Numbered from the stretch's first letter, positions 23,968 through 35,066 are shown. The stretch: DNA of 64,000 bases from Brachyhypopomus gauderio (GCF_052324685.1 NC_135223.1:9642403-9706402), one strand, 5' to 3'. The notes: a model not told the origin generated them from the sequence alone. Translations and numbers: made by a program.

Positions 23968-25995
23968 CTGCCTCTCCCACTATCACCACGCCTCTGGGAG
24001 AAGAGAATGCCAGCCCATGCCACAGCTGAGTGCCTCCTTTGCACTGGTCCTGTGCTAAACATGGAGTCAGTTGGCCTTTGGTAGCCAATATTAGCGCCTC
24101 ACTACTGCCTCTGCCTTTGTTTGTGCCCCCTGCCCCAAATGGAAGAAAACAAATCGAGTTGTGTGTGTGTGTGTATATATAAATATATACATATGGTAAC
24201 TAGTAGTAGAAGGACCCACGTTGCCTCAATGTCAAGCAGTACAACTGTTTTCTTCCATATGTGTGTACAAATATATAGCCCATAGTTCTCAGTGACACAT
24301 GCTCATGGGTGAATTAAGACCTCACATCCAACATCCCTGGTGGGATGCGGTTGATTAGCTCCAGAAATTCCACATTTACATAATAGGTTATGGCCACTGA
24401 AGTAGCCATCACCTATTTAACTCACCCCCTTTCAAGGCCAGGACAAACAGCATTTATTACAAATAGTAGTGACAGATTTAGACTGGATTGTGAGAGAGTC
24501 TGCACCCCCACTCCCGCCCTTTGGGCCGGGTGTATCGACCAGCCCAGCAGGGTGATGGCTGCCCTTCCTTCCTGTCAGAATGAATGACAACACAATCAGG
24601 CGGAGGGCCACTTTAGTCTTCCAGTGGGAAGGTGCACACACGTTGGTGCCCCCTGCTTCAGTTGTCCGCCCATCACCACAAAGAAGAGACACACAGTGGT
24701 TTTATAATCAACGTTTAATTTACAGCACGTCGTCTGACGAAACACAAACGCACGTGAGTTTAATCATCCGTAGCCACATGCGTAAATGGTGTACTAAATT
24801 ACCCCGGGCACATCACCGCACGAACCGTTCTGAATCTTTACAGACTCGCACGTGCTTTTTGCACTTGCAAAGGGAAGTTTCACTTCATGTCTGAGGAGGG
24901 TGAATGTTCCTCTGCTCTTCTTAGGACAGTGAGGTAACAGTCTTTGAGAGGAAGCAGAGAACAGTTAGACTGTAATTGACTGCAGGCTGAACTTAACAGG
25001 CTGAGTTTAACCAGAGTTCACCCATCAACCTCCGCCTCAGCCTTCAAAGCACCACCGATACCTCTGCATGCGCTTAAAGCTCATCACGCACCTTTTGTGG
25101 GTCGAATTCATATTCATATAATCTCACAGTCCAACCCCAAATTCTACTGCCATAAAACGTGTTTCAAGTATTTATCTCTTAAAAAACATTTGACTGTATA
25201 TGACCCATGAACGTGTGTAATGCTGGAGAGGCAGCGTGCGGTGGAGGGTAGAGGGTAGATGTGTAGCTCTGGGGGGGGGGGGGGAACTGACCACTGTGCC
25301 CTTGAAGCAGCAGATGGTGGTGTGGAAAGTGTGTGGTGGCCATAAAGAGATGACCTGTAACTCAACAACCACAGACTTAGTCAATTAGACAGAACAAACA
25401 TCCCTCAGGGAGTAGAAAGCGTTAGACCAAACAATTAATGAACAAGCTTTGTATGCCGTCACATACAGGATAGCTACTGTGTAGCAGCTCAAATCCGGTC
25501 CTGGATTTTGTAATGATTCATGTAGCCACTGTATCATCACCCCTGACTCCTAGATTAAGGTAGAGAGGAAAACCTGTAGCAGCTGGATCCTGAGGACTGG
25601 GATTTAAATACATCTCCTCCAGGGCAACGTGCTTGATTTCTTGCAATATCACAAATGAGACGCAGCTTGAAGACACACAAGGACCTGGAGACTATTAGGT
25701 GTGTTTGAGCAGAGACACATGAAATGTTATAGGTTATGCGAAAAACCAGTCCAGGCTGCTTAAGCCTCCTAATTGATGTGCACGCACACACACACACACG
25801 CACACACGCACACACGCACACACACCTGCCCTCGGTACTCAAGATCCTTGATCACTTCTTTCGGATGTGTACAACAGTGAATCTGGAGCCAAACTCGGCA
25901 GGAAGATGAATCCTCAGGTGCAGACACGTGAAGCTGTTTTCTCCCCAGACGAGGCCATTGTGGAAGTAGCATTATGTGCAAGATGAAGCACAATC

Positions 25996-26001
25996 TTTAT
26001 T
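25996..26001 (-). terminator. Candidate hacl1 polyadenylation signal
   Basis: TTTATT on the plus strand (AATAAA on the minus strand), about 163 bp beyond the hacl1 stop codon. This would give a short 3' UTR. Confidence 0.5.
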
Positions 26002-26163
26002 ATTAGCTATCCCCCCCCCCCCCCATCACCATAAATGTAGATTCAAAATCCAGTGTACTGAGGTCAAGCTGTGGCCCTGAGCTTCAGGAATGAGAGCTGA
26101 CCCCAGTGTGTAAAAGAGGAGAGGTCAAGAAATACACTCCCCCGGGCACGTCTACCACCACCC

Positions 26164-26198
26164 TTACAGGCTGGACCGTGTCAGCCAGGGGAACTCCT

Positions 26199-26261
<63 letters not shown>

Positions 26262-26401
26262 AAGAGAGAGGGTCTGAATTTGTCATTTTTAACAGAAAAC
26301 TGTTCTGTGGGCTTTAAAATTCTGAGCCACATTTGGTCAATCATTAAAATGCGATCTGTTGACCTGCACACCCACACACACACACACACCCACACACCCC
26401 C

Positions 26402-26439
<38 letters not shown>

Positions 26440-26563
26440 TCGAGGGTGTTCCACAGTCAACATGACACCCTATCCAACAGTGTGTGTGTGCCAGGACATG
26501 CACAGCATAACCCTGCAGGCCTTTACTGTCTATACTGAGTTCACAAACAGCAGGGTCAGAGAT

Positions 26564-26629
<66 letters not shown>

Positions 26630-29600
26630 CTACAGTGTACGTGGAGTAATGAATTAACACATGAGAATATTAACAAATGAGGACATTTGGCCAAAAATCC
26701 TATTACAACAGCCAATCAATTCAGATCATATTATTGTGATTTTCTTATAGACAGTATATATGTTACATAATACATATGAGGTATTGTAGCCAAGCCAAGG
26801 AGAAACTGGGTAAAACACGTCTGTTCATATCTGAGAAATCACTCACATTTTTTCAGGGTGTTTATGGTAATGTGGGGGGGGGGGGGGGGGGGGCTACCTG
26901 CTGCTTCCTGTCAGCTGCTGGGTCTATGAGCACGTTGAGAAGGCTCGGGGTGGCCGTGTCCGCCAGGCTCTGCTGCAGGGCACCTCGCAACTCTTCCACC
27001 GTGCGTACCAAATACCCACGACCCCCGAAGGCACGCATGACCTGCTCGTAGCGGGCCTCGGGCAGGAGCGTGACGGGCGGGGCTCTGGAAACACACCGCC
27101 CAGTTACTCCACCTCCACACGTCCAGACGGCTAGACGGGAGGACAGACAGCAGCGCGGGGGGGGAGCGTCTGCAGGTGCGTGAGGCAGGACTCACGTGGT
27201 GGTCAGGTCTCCCATCTTCTCCATCTCCCTCCACGTCTCTGGACTCACTCCGCTGTAGATTCCGTTATTGTTGACCACGACGATGATGACCGGCAGCTTA
27301 TACCTGTTCAGAGGGGGAGCGTTAGGGTGTTAGGGTGTTAGGGACTCTTATTCTTCCGCAGATCCTGGTGAAGGTTTTCGGGTGTGAGGTTCACCTGCAC
27401 ATGGTTTCCACCTCCATGCCGGAGAAGCCGAAGGCGCTGTCCCCCTCCACGCACACCACCCTCCGGCCCGTCCTCCCGCTGCGCTCCAGGACGGCCGCTG
27501 CCACGGCGAAGCCCGGTCCCACCCCCATGGTGCCGAACGTCCCCGCGTCCAGCCTGGAGCACACGACCAGCGGGCTATCGTTAGCTAGCACACCACGCTA
27601 GATGCTATGGAAGTAAAGAATGTGTGGAACTGTGTTGACGTGCAGGCAGGCGGAGGGGGGGTTTGGGGGGGGTTGTGGGACCTGTGTCTGGGGAAGTGGT
27701 TGTGCAGGAAGGTGGGGGGGGGGGGGCACACACCTGTGTCTGGGGAAGTGGTTGTGCAGGAAGGTGGAGGGGGGGGGGCACACACCTGTGTCTGGGGAAG
27801 TGGTTGTGCAGGAAGGTGGAGGGGGGGGGCACACACCTGTGTCTGGGGAAGTGGTTGTGCAGGAAGGTGGAGGGGGGGGGCACACACCTGTGTCTGGGGA
27901 AGTGGTTGTGCAGGAAGGTGGAGGGGGGGGGGCACACACCTGTGTCTGGGGAAGTGGTTGTGCAGGAAGGTGGAGGGGGGGGGCACACACCTGTGTCTGG
28001 GGAAGTGGTTGTGCAGGAAGGTGGAGGGGGGGGGGGGCACACACCTGTGTCTGGGGAAGTGGTCGTGCAGGAAGGTGGAGGGGGGGGGCACACACCTGTG
28101 TCTGGGGAAGTGGTTGTGCAGGAAGGTGGAGGGGGGGGGGGGGGGGGCACACACCTGTGTCTGGGGAAGTGGTTGTGCAGGAAGGCGCGGCCGATGTCCA
28201 TGGTGTTGGCTCCCTCGCTCACGATGATGCAGTCTCGGGGCAGCAGCTCCGCCATGTGATGAAACACCGTGTAGTAGTTCATGGGCAAAGTGGTGCGAAG
28301 AGCCAGAGCCTGTACGCAAGCAAACGCATAAACAAAAACAAAAACAAAAACAAACTGCTGATGCCAGAGGGACAAGATAAAAGAAAAACGATGTATGCAG
28401 CCAAAAGGCCTGCCACAAAATGCAAATGCAAACGCAATCGTACCTTTGATATCTGAGCATTGGAGGCCATCTTTTCTCTCAGCATCACCCACCACTCCGA
28501 GTCTGAAGGGTATCTCCATGGGTCTGACCTAAAGCTTTGCACCAGCTAAAGATCAAGTTAGGAAAAATTACTTCTTAATGCTATTTGAATCAAAGCTGAT
28601 TGGTCTATAGGGCGTGTATGAATGAGGGATGGAGGTACCTGGCCCACCACAGCCCTGACGTCTCCCAGCAGAGCAGCCGTAGCGCTCACGTTATTACTCA
28701 TCTCCTCTGCACACAGGTCCACCTACATGGGGATCACATGTGTTATGAGGTCACACACCCTTCAGCCAATCACAGTGGAGCACAACAGAGTCAGCCAATC
28801 CTGTAGGTCAGAGAAGGGAGGGAGAGCAGAGTGGGGCCTGCGTGGTCAGCCTGCACTGGGGACGTTTACTTAGATGAGGCTTATTAAGGCTTAGAAAAGA
28901 TATTTCACTCACAGAAGAAACATTGATGTTAATGATGCAAAGAAACAATGATGTTAATGTAATGTACGGTGCACAAAACTGTTTGCTTTGAATATTATAC
29001 ACACACACACACACACACACACTATACTGCCAAAAGTATTCGCTCACCTTCCTTGACCCACATATGAGCTTAAGTGACGTCCCATTCCTAATACATAGGG
29101 TTCAATATGACGTTGGTCCACCCTTTGCAGCTAGAACAGCTTCAACTCTTCTGAGAAGGCTGTCCACAAGGTTTAGGAGTGTGTTCATGAGGATTTTTGA
29201 CCATTCTTCCAGAAGTGCATTTGTGAGGTCACGTACTGATGTTGGACGAGAAGGCCTGGCTCTCAGTCTCCGCTCTAATTCATACTAACAGTGTTCACAC
29301 TATGTGCTTCAGCATCCACTGACCCTGCACCGTCCGTTTATGTGACCCACCACTTTGTGGCTGAGTTGCTGTCATTCTCAAACACTTCCATTTTCTTATA
29401 ATACAGCTGACTGTGTATTGACTGTGGAACATTTAGGAGTGAAGAAATGTGTTGCACAGGTGGCATCCAATCACAGTTCCACGCTGGAGTTCCCTGAGCT
29501 CCTGGGAGTGATCCATTGTTTCATGCAGTCTGCATGTCTAGGTGTTTAATGTTATACACCTGTGGCCATGCAAGTGATTGGAACACCTGATTCCGATCAT

Positions 29601-29631
29601 TTGGATGGATGAGCGAATACTTATGGCAATA

Positions 29632-29696
<65 letters not shown>

Positions 29697-29852
29697 GAGG
29701 CGAAACCTCAACCTCTTTCATATACACACCTAACTGACCTGAATAATTTTTACATGAGGGCTGAATCTGGGAGGCAAACCAAAGTGAAGCATCCAGTTGA
29801 GTCTGGCCCCCAGCAACACCACCACATCGGCCTGCAACAGAGCTCTGGTACA

Positions 29853-29925
<73 letters not shown>

Positions 29926-30120
29926 ACGCACGTTCACACACATGCACGTTCACACACACACACACATGTACAAACACATGCACAAGCATGCACACACATG
30001 TACACACACAGACACACACGCGCGCACACACTCGCACACACACGTTGGGACGATGCATCATGGTTACAGATGCGCATGCATGTCAAAACTCAATTCAGCC
30101 CAGCAACACGAAGCCCCCCC

Positions 30121-30199
<79 letters not shown>

Positions 30200-32414
30200 G
30201 GAGCGGGCGGCAGACACACAGCTGGGATGGTCGTCAGGAAGCACTCCCTTCCCCATGGGAGTGGGCAGGAAGGGCAGACCCGTCACCTCCACCAGCTCCC
30301 CGATCTCCTCCTCTGCTCTCCCGTACGCCGCACCTACGTCAGGGGACACACACCTCCTCACAATACTGCAGCGACACACACAGACACAATCACCTGCACT
30401 TAAGGTGCTCACACACACGTTATTAACACAGCTACATCACACTTCAGTTCAGTACTCCATGAAGTTGTGAAACACGCTGTCCTACCAGTTATCAAGTGTG
30501 GTGAAGTGTGTTCGAATACATGGAGTTTATTGCTTACTTTTTAACTGCAAATTTAACATCTATTTTTAAGATCTTCGTCCTGAGTATTGGCTACAATGTG
30601 TGGCTAATTTTAGGAAATCTTAAGACTGTTATCAGTATGTGTGTGTGGAGATTTACTGTCACCTTTGCCGATGACGAGCAGTGGTCTCTGAGCCTCTCTG
30701 AGCACCCTGATGGCCTCGGCGATCTCGCGGCTGCTGGCCAGACTGACTGGAGGAGGGGGGCAGCAGGATGGGAACCTGGACCCACACAGCACCGGCCTTG
30801 TTAGTCACACCTGAACCGCCTTTCTAGTGGCCTGGGTGAAGGAGGGAATCCCCACCCGCTGACTTCTTATAAGAAACAGGTTAGTGAACACAGGTTAATA
30901 CAGTTGGTATGAAGGAGCCTGTGGTGAGGAGACGTGGGGCTTCTGTCCGAGGCCGTAATATGTGAAGTGAGGAGAATAAAAGCAGCATGTTAGTGTTTTG
31001 GGGGTGAAAGGTCGCCTGACACTGGTCACCTGACGCTGGCCCGCTCCACTCTGTCATTCACCATGTCTCCAGGGATGTCTACGTAGCACGCTCCTGGACG
31101 ACCGTAAATACTGCTCCTTACCGCCTGAGGAGTACGCAGCAAAGACAGATGGTTTGATTGTTTTTTTCCATCCAGATAAACTCAGACCGATAAACCATGA
31201 CCTGTTAAAGGGAGAAAAGGCAAAGTGACCCCGTCTCACCTTTTCCACCACGGCTGGTATCATGGCCAGACTGCCGGGGCGGGCGGAAAACTTGCTGTAA
31301 AGTCGACAGGCTTCTACCTAGTTCAGCCAAACACATATTCACTTTTCTCTTAGAATTACTTAACGCACAGGCTTCAAAATGCATGCTGTTTACTAAAGGT
31401 ACCTGCGGGAACTCCTGGAACGCTCCGGCGGTCTCCTGGTTCCGATCCGAGGATCCTCCAAGAACTATCACAGGCCTGCCATTAAATGTGGTTAATAACA
31501 AAGGAAAACAGAATCACACGTTCCTGTTGTTATTATGAAATTGTTATTTGTATTCAAATCTACTGGCATTACCAGCAGTTAATGTTGGCATTAGCCATTC
31601 CACCAAGTGCATGGATCAGCCCGGGTCCAGACACGACCAGACACACAGCCGGACTGAAACAGGGAGAAAAAGAGGAACACAGACGAAGTCTTATACATGA
31701 ACGATTGTGAAGTGCACTGCTAAGGAGAAGAAATGGATGGAAGCGCACACGTACTGTCCTGTCAAATATCCCACCGCTGAGGCAGCATAGCAGGCCTGTG
31801 TTCCAAGACAGAATAAACAGTGAAGGTGAGAAACAGGTGACCGTGTCCGTGCTGAAGACCTCAGAGCCTTTATTAAAGGTTTATTAAATGTGGTGAAATG
31901 GACTTACTGCTTGCTCATTGCGCATGCCCACATACTTGATACCAGCAGCTTGAGCAGCCATGGCTACCTCGATGATGGGCACACCGACGATGCCAAACAT
32001 GTACTCCACATTCTGCAGAATACATTAGAAACAGAGTTAAAGAACCAGATTAAGATCTATCAGCTATCTATCAGATATTCATCTCAGATTGGTCAGCTCT
32101 AACAAACTCTTCACTGGCTAGTAGACAGATCAGAACACATCAGTCAACTCGCACAACCTTTGACACCTTATCATGGTTCAGGGTTGTACAAGCGGAAGCT
32201 TCGGATTTGACGCAAAGTGCAATGCACACGTTAATGTTAGTCAGCAGAGGCAATTTAAAGGTTCAAACTCAGCAAACGAGCTATCTAGTTTAACTTAACT
32301 CTTCTGAAAACAACCGAACCGTATTGGATACAGAAGTATTAATCTTAGTATTACTACACTAACCTGAGACTTCAATGCCTCAGCAATGATTTGTGCTCCT
32401 GTCACTTCTTCCAT
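26164..32414 (-). CDS. hacl1: 2-hydroxyacyl-CoA lyase 1 (peroxisomal, TPP-dependent)
   Basis: Hacl1 cleaves 2-hydroxyacyl-CoAs to formyl-CoA and an aldehyde in peroxisomal alpha-oxidation of phytanic and 2-hydroxy fatty acids. Exons, 5' to 3': 32364-32414, 31908-32012, 31755-31795, 31573-31653, 31403-31475, 31240-31317, 31030-31124, 30663-30775, 30198-30333, 29739-29844, 28639-28722, 28444-28545, 28155-28309, 27395-27553, 27196-27303, 26898-27084, 26164-26196. All 17 join in frame to 568 aa (human 578). The catalytic glutamate region GMRNEQAACYAAS is around E50. The TPP/Mg motif is [10 protein letters not shown] at 443-452 and VVNNNGIY around N471-N472. The protein ends WLTRSSL, a non-canonical PTS1-like tripeptide (human SNM). 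The final exon has only ten codons plus stop. Exon 13 borders an array that copies its own donor site. Confidence 0.95.
26202..26258. repeat. (CA)n microsatellite abutting the last hacl1 exon
   Basis: About 28 CA units, read as (TG)n in the hacl1 transcript. The run ends directly at the TTTTAG acceptor of the last exon (26196), so it takes the place of a normal pyrimidine tract. Confidence 0.95.
26370..26438. repeat. (CA)n / poly-C compound microsatellite
   Basis: Interrupted CA repeats with a CCCCCC interruption near 26397-26403, in the last hacl1 intron. Confidence 0.9.
26565..26627. repeat. (TG)n microsatellite
   Basis: About 31 uninterrupted GT units in the last hacl1 intron, opposite in orientation to the CA tracts at 26202 and 26370. 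Transcribed (TG)n and (CA)n could pair within this intron. Confidence 0.95.
26874..26893. repeat. Poly-G run beside the hacl1 exon 16 donor
   Basis: An uninterrupted G run on the plus strand. In the transcript it reads as about 20 C residues starting a few bases after the exon 16 donor (CAGCAG/GTAG). Confidence 0.95.
27681..28163. repeat. 51-59 bp VNTR duplicating the hacl1 exon 13 end and its donor site
   Basis: Ten copies of the CCTGTGTCTGGGG motif start at 27681, 27733, 27785, 27836, 27887, 27939, 27990, 28044, 28095 and 28154. The copy at 28154 contains the genuine exon 13 boundary. On the transcript strand each copy carries the last 31 exonic nucleotides, the AG/GTGTGTG donor (AG/GTCCCA in the 27681 copy) and a poly-C tract of variable length. 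The C-tract length explains the 51-59 bp spacing. The array fills most of the 601-bp intron 13. Confidence 0.95.
29020..29635. mobile_element. MITE with inverted ends inside flanking microsatellites
   Basis: The left end CACTATACTGCCAAAAGTAT is followed by TCGCTCACC. The right end is the reverse complement of CACTATATTGCCATAAGTAT followed by TCGCTCAT. The inverted repeats are about 30 bp and enclose a 616-bp element without an intact gene, in hacl1 intron 10. I recognise this as a widespread fish repeat; the superfamily is uncertain (Tc1-like or hAT-like). Confidence 0.8.
29634..29696. repeat. (TG)n microsatellite
   Basis: About 30 TG units start at the right end of the MITE, as if expanded from its terminal TAGTG. 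A shorter (CA)n tract (about 28996-29021) lies at the mirror-image left end. Confidence 0.95.
29850..30045. repeat. (CA)n and degenerate CA-rich tract in hacl1 intron 9
   Basis: A long pure CA run (about 29855-29912) passes into CACG/CATG-interrupted repeats to about 30045. On the transcript this (TG)-rich tract leads straight into the exon 10 acceptor at 29844. Confidence 0.95.
30122..30197. repeat. (CA)n microsatellite that includes the hacl1 exon 9 donor
   Basis: About 37 CA units. On the minus strand exon 9 ends CGCTCCAG and the intron begins directly with (GT)n, so the splice donor GT is the first repeat unit. Confidence 0.95.
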
Positions 32415-33116
32415 AACTTTCGCTGTAGTGTCCACGGAAGAGCAGAAGCAGGTCGGTCACAGCGCAGGAGAGCGCAGCGCGATAAAAAAACACCTTCAAG
32501 CGGATCAATATACGGCGATTATGCGCAGGCCAACGGCAAACCACCCACAAAGCCGTCTAGATTTAGATTTTAAAATTTGACTAACGCCGCTAAATCTCTT
32601 TAAAGAGATTTTTATGTTCAGATGTGTGTTTGCAATTTATTACAGCAACTTCATGAAATAAATATTATTCATATGTACACACACATGTGAAGAAGAAAAT
32701 GACATGTAGGTAACTGCAGTGTACTGAGGTAAGATACTATGCTAGGTAGAGGGTATTAAACATTGTAGGAAGGAACAGGACGTTTGGGAGAGGTCAGCTG
32801 TGCAAGTGCAGAAGAAATATTAACAAAATAATGACAGGTCCACATTTTCAAAATCCCTTTAGCTATATTAATAAATAATTTGTAATTTTAAACATTAGGT
32901 GTCAACATTTGTCACAACAGAACACGGTTATTTAAGTATCTAAATTGCAAATCCAGTGACTAAAGGCTAATTCCGTATTTTCACCGGAAAAAAACACAAC
33001 ACAGAAGCAGAGTCAGAAAAAAAGTTTACTGTGTAAAATCAAATCAAACTGCAGCTCATTACACATATAATGATTCTGTGATATATCTAGAACCTTATGA
33101 GCATGAGTTTATCTGA
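32415..33116. other. Spacer with hacl1 promoter and 3' flank of the C2orf66-like gene
   Basis: The hacl1 promoter and 5' UTR should lie just above 32415. The stretch to about 32580 is moderately GC-rich without a TATA box. AT-rich sequence follows. TTTATT at 32636-32641 (AATAAA, minus) could serve the upstream small gene, but it is 480 bp from that stop codon. No other gene is seen. Confidence 0.4.
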
Positions 33117-33934
33117 TTAAATGTCATAAACATCAATGAAGTTATGAAGCAAGTTGCTGTATTTGTCAAAGGCGGCACTCGTAATTTGGCTGTTCTTGTC
33201 TTGCTTCATACTAGTCTTTCTGCCCAGACCAGAGACCGTGTATCTCTGTCCCAGACCTTGAGCTTGACTATCTCTGTCATCAAGATATGACTGCAGAATC
33301 TGAAAAAACTAGCCAAAAAGAAAAAGAGAATGCCGTTCACAACATGCATGCAAAAATGCATTTAAAAATGTTATACATGAAACCAGCTACACACAATTTT
33401 ACAAAATGCCCACCTAAATGTAGCAGGAAAAATATATAGCCTATAGCATTTCTAATTTGAATGTGACATGTATTTATGGCTTAATTATACAATAAATATT
33501 AAGATGAAACAGACATCAGACAGATTAAGTAAAATATTGAAAAAAAAAATACAAAAACCAAGATATTTTCCTGTGAAATGTATTGCAGGATATAAACAGA
33601 AAGGAGCTTTGGAAAGTGTGTTTTGGAACAGAAAGAGTTTAGAAAGTTTAGAAAAATCATTGAGAAAGTGTTTTTAAAAATTGTTGAGAATATATATATA
33701 TATAAAACATTTTGTGGAGAGGGTTTGAGCAGTAGAACTCACCAGGATTCTGCTTTTTGGATTGTTGAGAGATTTCCACTCTTCTGTGTTTGAGGGGTCT
33801 GATTCAGAGATCCCCACCAAAGCCACCAGAACCAGCATAGCCAGCCTGTCCCCAAAACACACACAAACAAAAGAATCCTCAGCACATCATTTCTTTACTT
33901 GATACTGAAGAAATTATGCATCTGCCACTTACAT
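33117..33934 (-). CDS. Small secreted protein resembling C2orf66
   Basis: A three-exon gene for a 95-aa secreted protein; no function is known to me. Exons: the first ends at 33933 with the AT of the start codon, then 33743-33845 and 33117-33299. The G completing ATG is the first base of exon 2. Splicing gives a signal peptide (MLAMLVLVALVGISES), then TEEWKSLNNPKSRIL and LQSYLDD, and an ending close to AFDKYSNLLHNFIDVYDI. The EEWK-LNNP-R motif and the C-terminal helix resemble human C2orf66 as I remember it. That gene sits beside ANKRD44, the paralogue of neighbouring ankrd28. There are no cysteines after the signal peptide and no clear dibasic-amidation site. A TATA box and three matching splice sites support a real gene. 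The family call is from memory. Confidence 0.65.
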
Positions 33935-34008
33935 GTCTGCTGTTAATAATTTCAGTGTTAATCTTCAGGCTGATTTCCTCTGTGTTTCTCATGCTCCTTC
34001 TGCTACCG

Positions 34009-34015
34009 TTTTATA
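34009..34015 (-). promoter_or_regulatory. TATA box of the C2orf66-like gene
   Basis: TATAAAA on the minus strand, about 75 bp upstream of the split start codon. It places the transcription start near 33980. This is the only strong TATA box near a gene start in the window. Confidence 0.6.
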
Positions 34016-34380
34016 TGCAGTGACATAGCACTCATGAAGAATTTCCACCTTCAGGACAAATTGGAATTTCCTCTTGAATGAAAGGAAAATCACAGGGTAC
34101 ATCATGAGCTGTAATTAACGCACCCACAGAGTAGATGTAATCTCATTAGTCTCTCTCCACAGACATTCAGTTAATTATGATATATATGGATTTAACCTTT
34201 AAAAGGTATGCCAAAAATAGACAAATAGAATGTGCAACAATGGATCAAGTGGTTTACAGGGAATGTGAATTTATCAATTATAAGAGGACTAAGTTGACCA
34301 CTAATGACCAAATGGTTGCTCGTGAATCTGTCAGTCCATTTAACTTTGCAGTGTACTCAGAGAACCCCCCCCCCACACAC

Positions 34381-34638
34381 ACACACCAATAATAACATTA
34401 AAACCATTGACAGGCGAAGTGTACAACATTGTTCATCATGTCACCATGGCATCTACCAAAGGGTGGGGTATATAATGCAGTTGGTGAACAGTTACTGAAG
34501 ATGTGTTGGAAGCGTAAAAAGCTAGGTCCGATCTCCTAGAAGAGCTAGAAGCCACAGGACACCTTCAGAGTGGAGTTGATGGTGGGGAGACCACACAATG
34601 TTTAGCAGGTGGTTTTAAGGTTATGGCTAATTGGTGTA
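34381..34638. mobile_element. MITE with about 27-bp inverted ends
   Basis: Left end ACACCAATAATAACATTAAA followed by ACCA. The right end is the reverse complement of TACACCAATTAGCCATAACC followed by TTAAAACCA. The 258-bp body has no gene. It is a familiar fish repeat from memory and sits upstream of the C2orf66-like gene. Confidence 0.75.
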
Positions 34639-35066
34639 CGCTTGGGTAAAAAAAAAAAAGGCCAAACCCAAAATTGCAGCTTAAAATTTTAATGGTCTTG
34701 ACAGCAAATAACTAGAAAATGATCAACACACCCAGACACATTTGTTTGAATTTTACATGAAAATATAAGTCCTTTACACCAAGATGCAAGTCTGTTCATG
34801 ATTTTATCTGTGTAAAGGAAGACTAGATAGGGAAACATCCCTGCTTCAACTCAGCAACAATTCACTGCAGCAGCAGAAATGAGCAAATGGTGGCCCAGAT
34901 CTCATTAGTGCATTTTTCATAGTTCCCGTCACTTTTCACAGATTTTTAAAACAGCTATGAAGCCTTTAAAAACACACTCATTAACGAGATTACGAATTTG
35001 CTAAATCATCTTGAAACGAGGCATTCCTGAAAGAAAGCACAAACAGAAAATGACAAGTCATTTCTT

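Larger units (their letters stand above)
23676..26163. other. Spacer between hacl1 3' end and colq 5' end; probable colq promoter
   Basis: The colq 5' UTR and promoter should lie directly above 23676, but no TATA box is obvious. The next 300 bp are dominated by a tandem repeat. A (TG)n/(TA)n tract lies at 24160-24195, a poly-G run at about 25271-25284, a (CA)n tract at about 25783-25826 and poly-C at 26011-26024. No other gene was found. Confidence 0.5.

Noticed and set aside
27585-28519. Proline/cysteine-rich open frames of about 200-300 codons
   Set aside because: They are reading frames through the hacl1 VNTR. Only exon 13 (28155-28309) and exon 12 (28444-28545) are coding in the expected gene.
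29634-30470. Long Cys-Val and His-Thr repeat frames
   Set aside because: Translations of (TG)n/(CA)n microsatellites in hacl1 introns 9 and 10.
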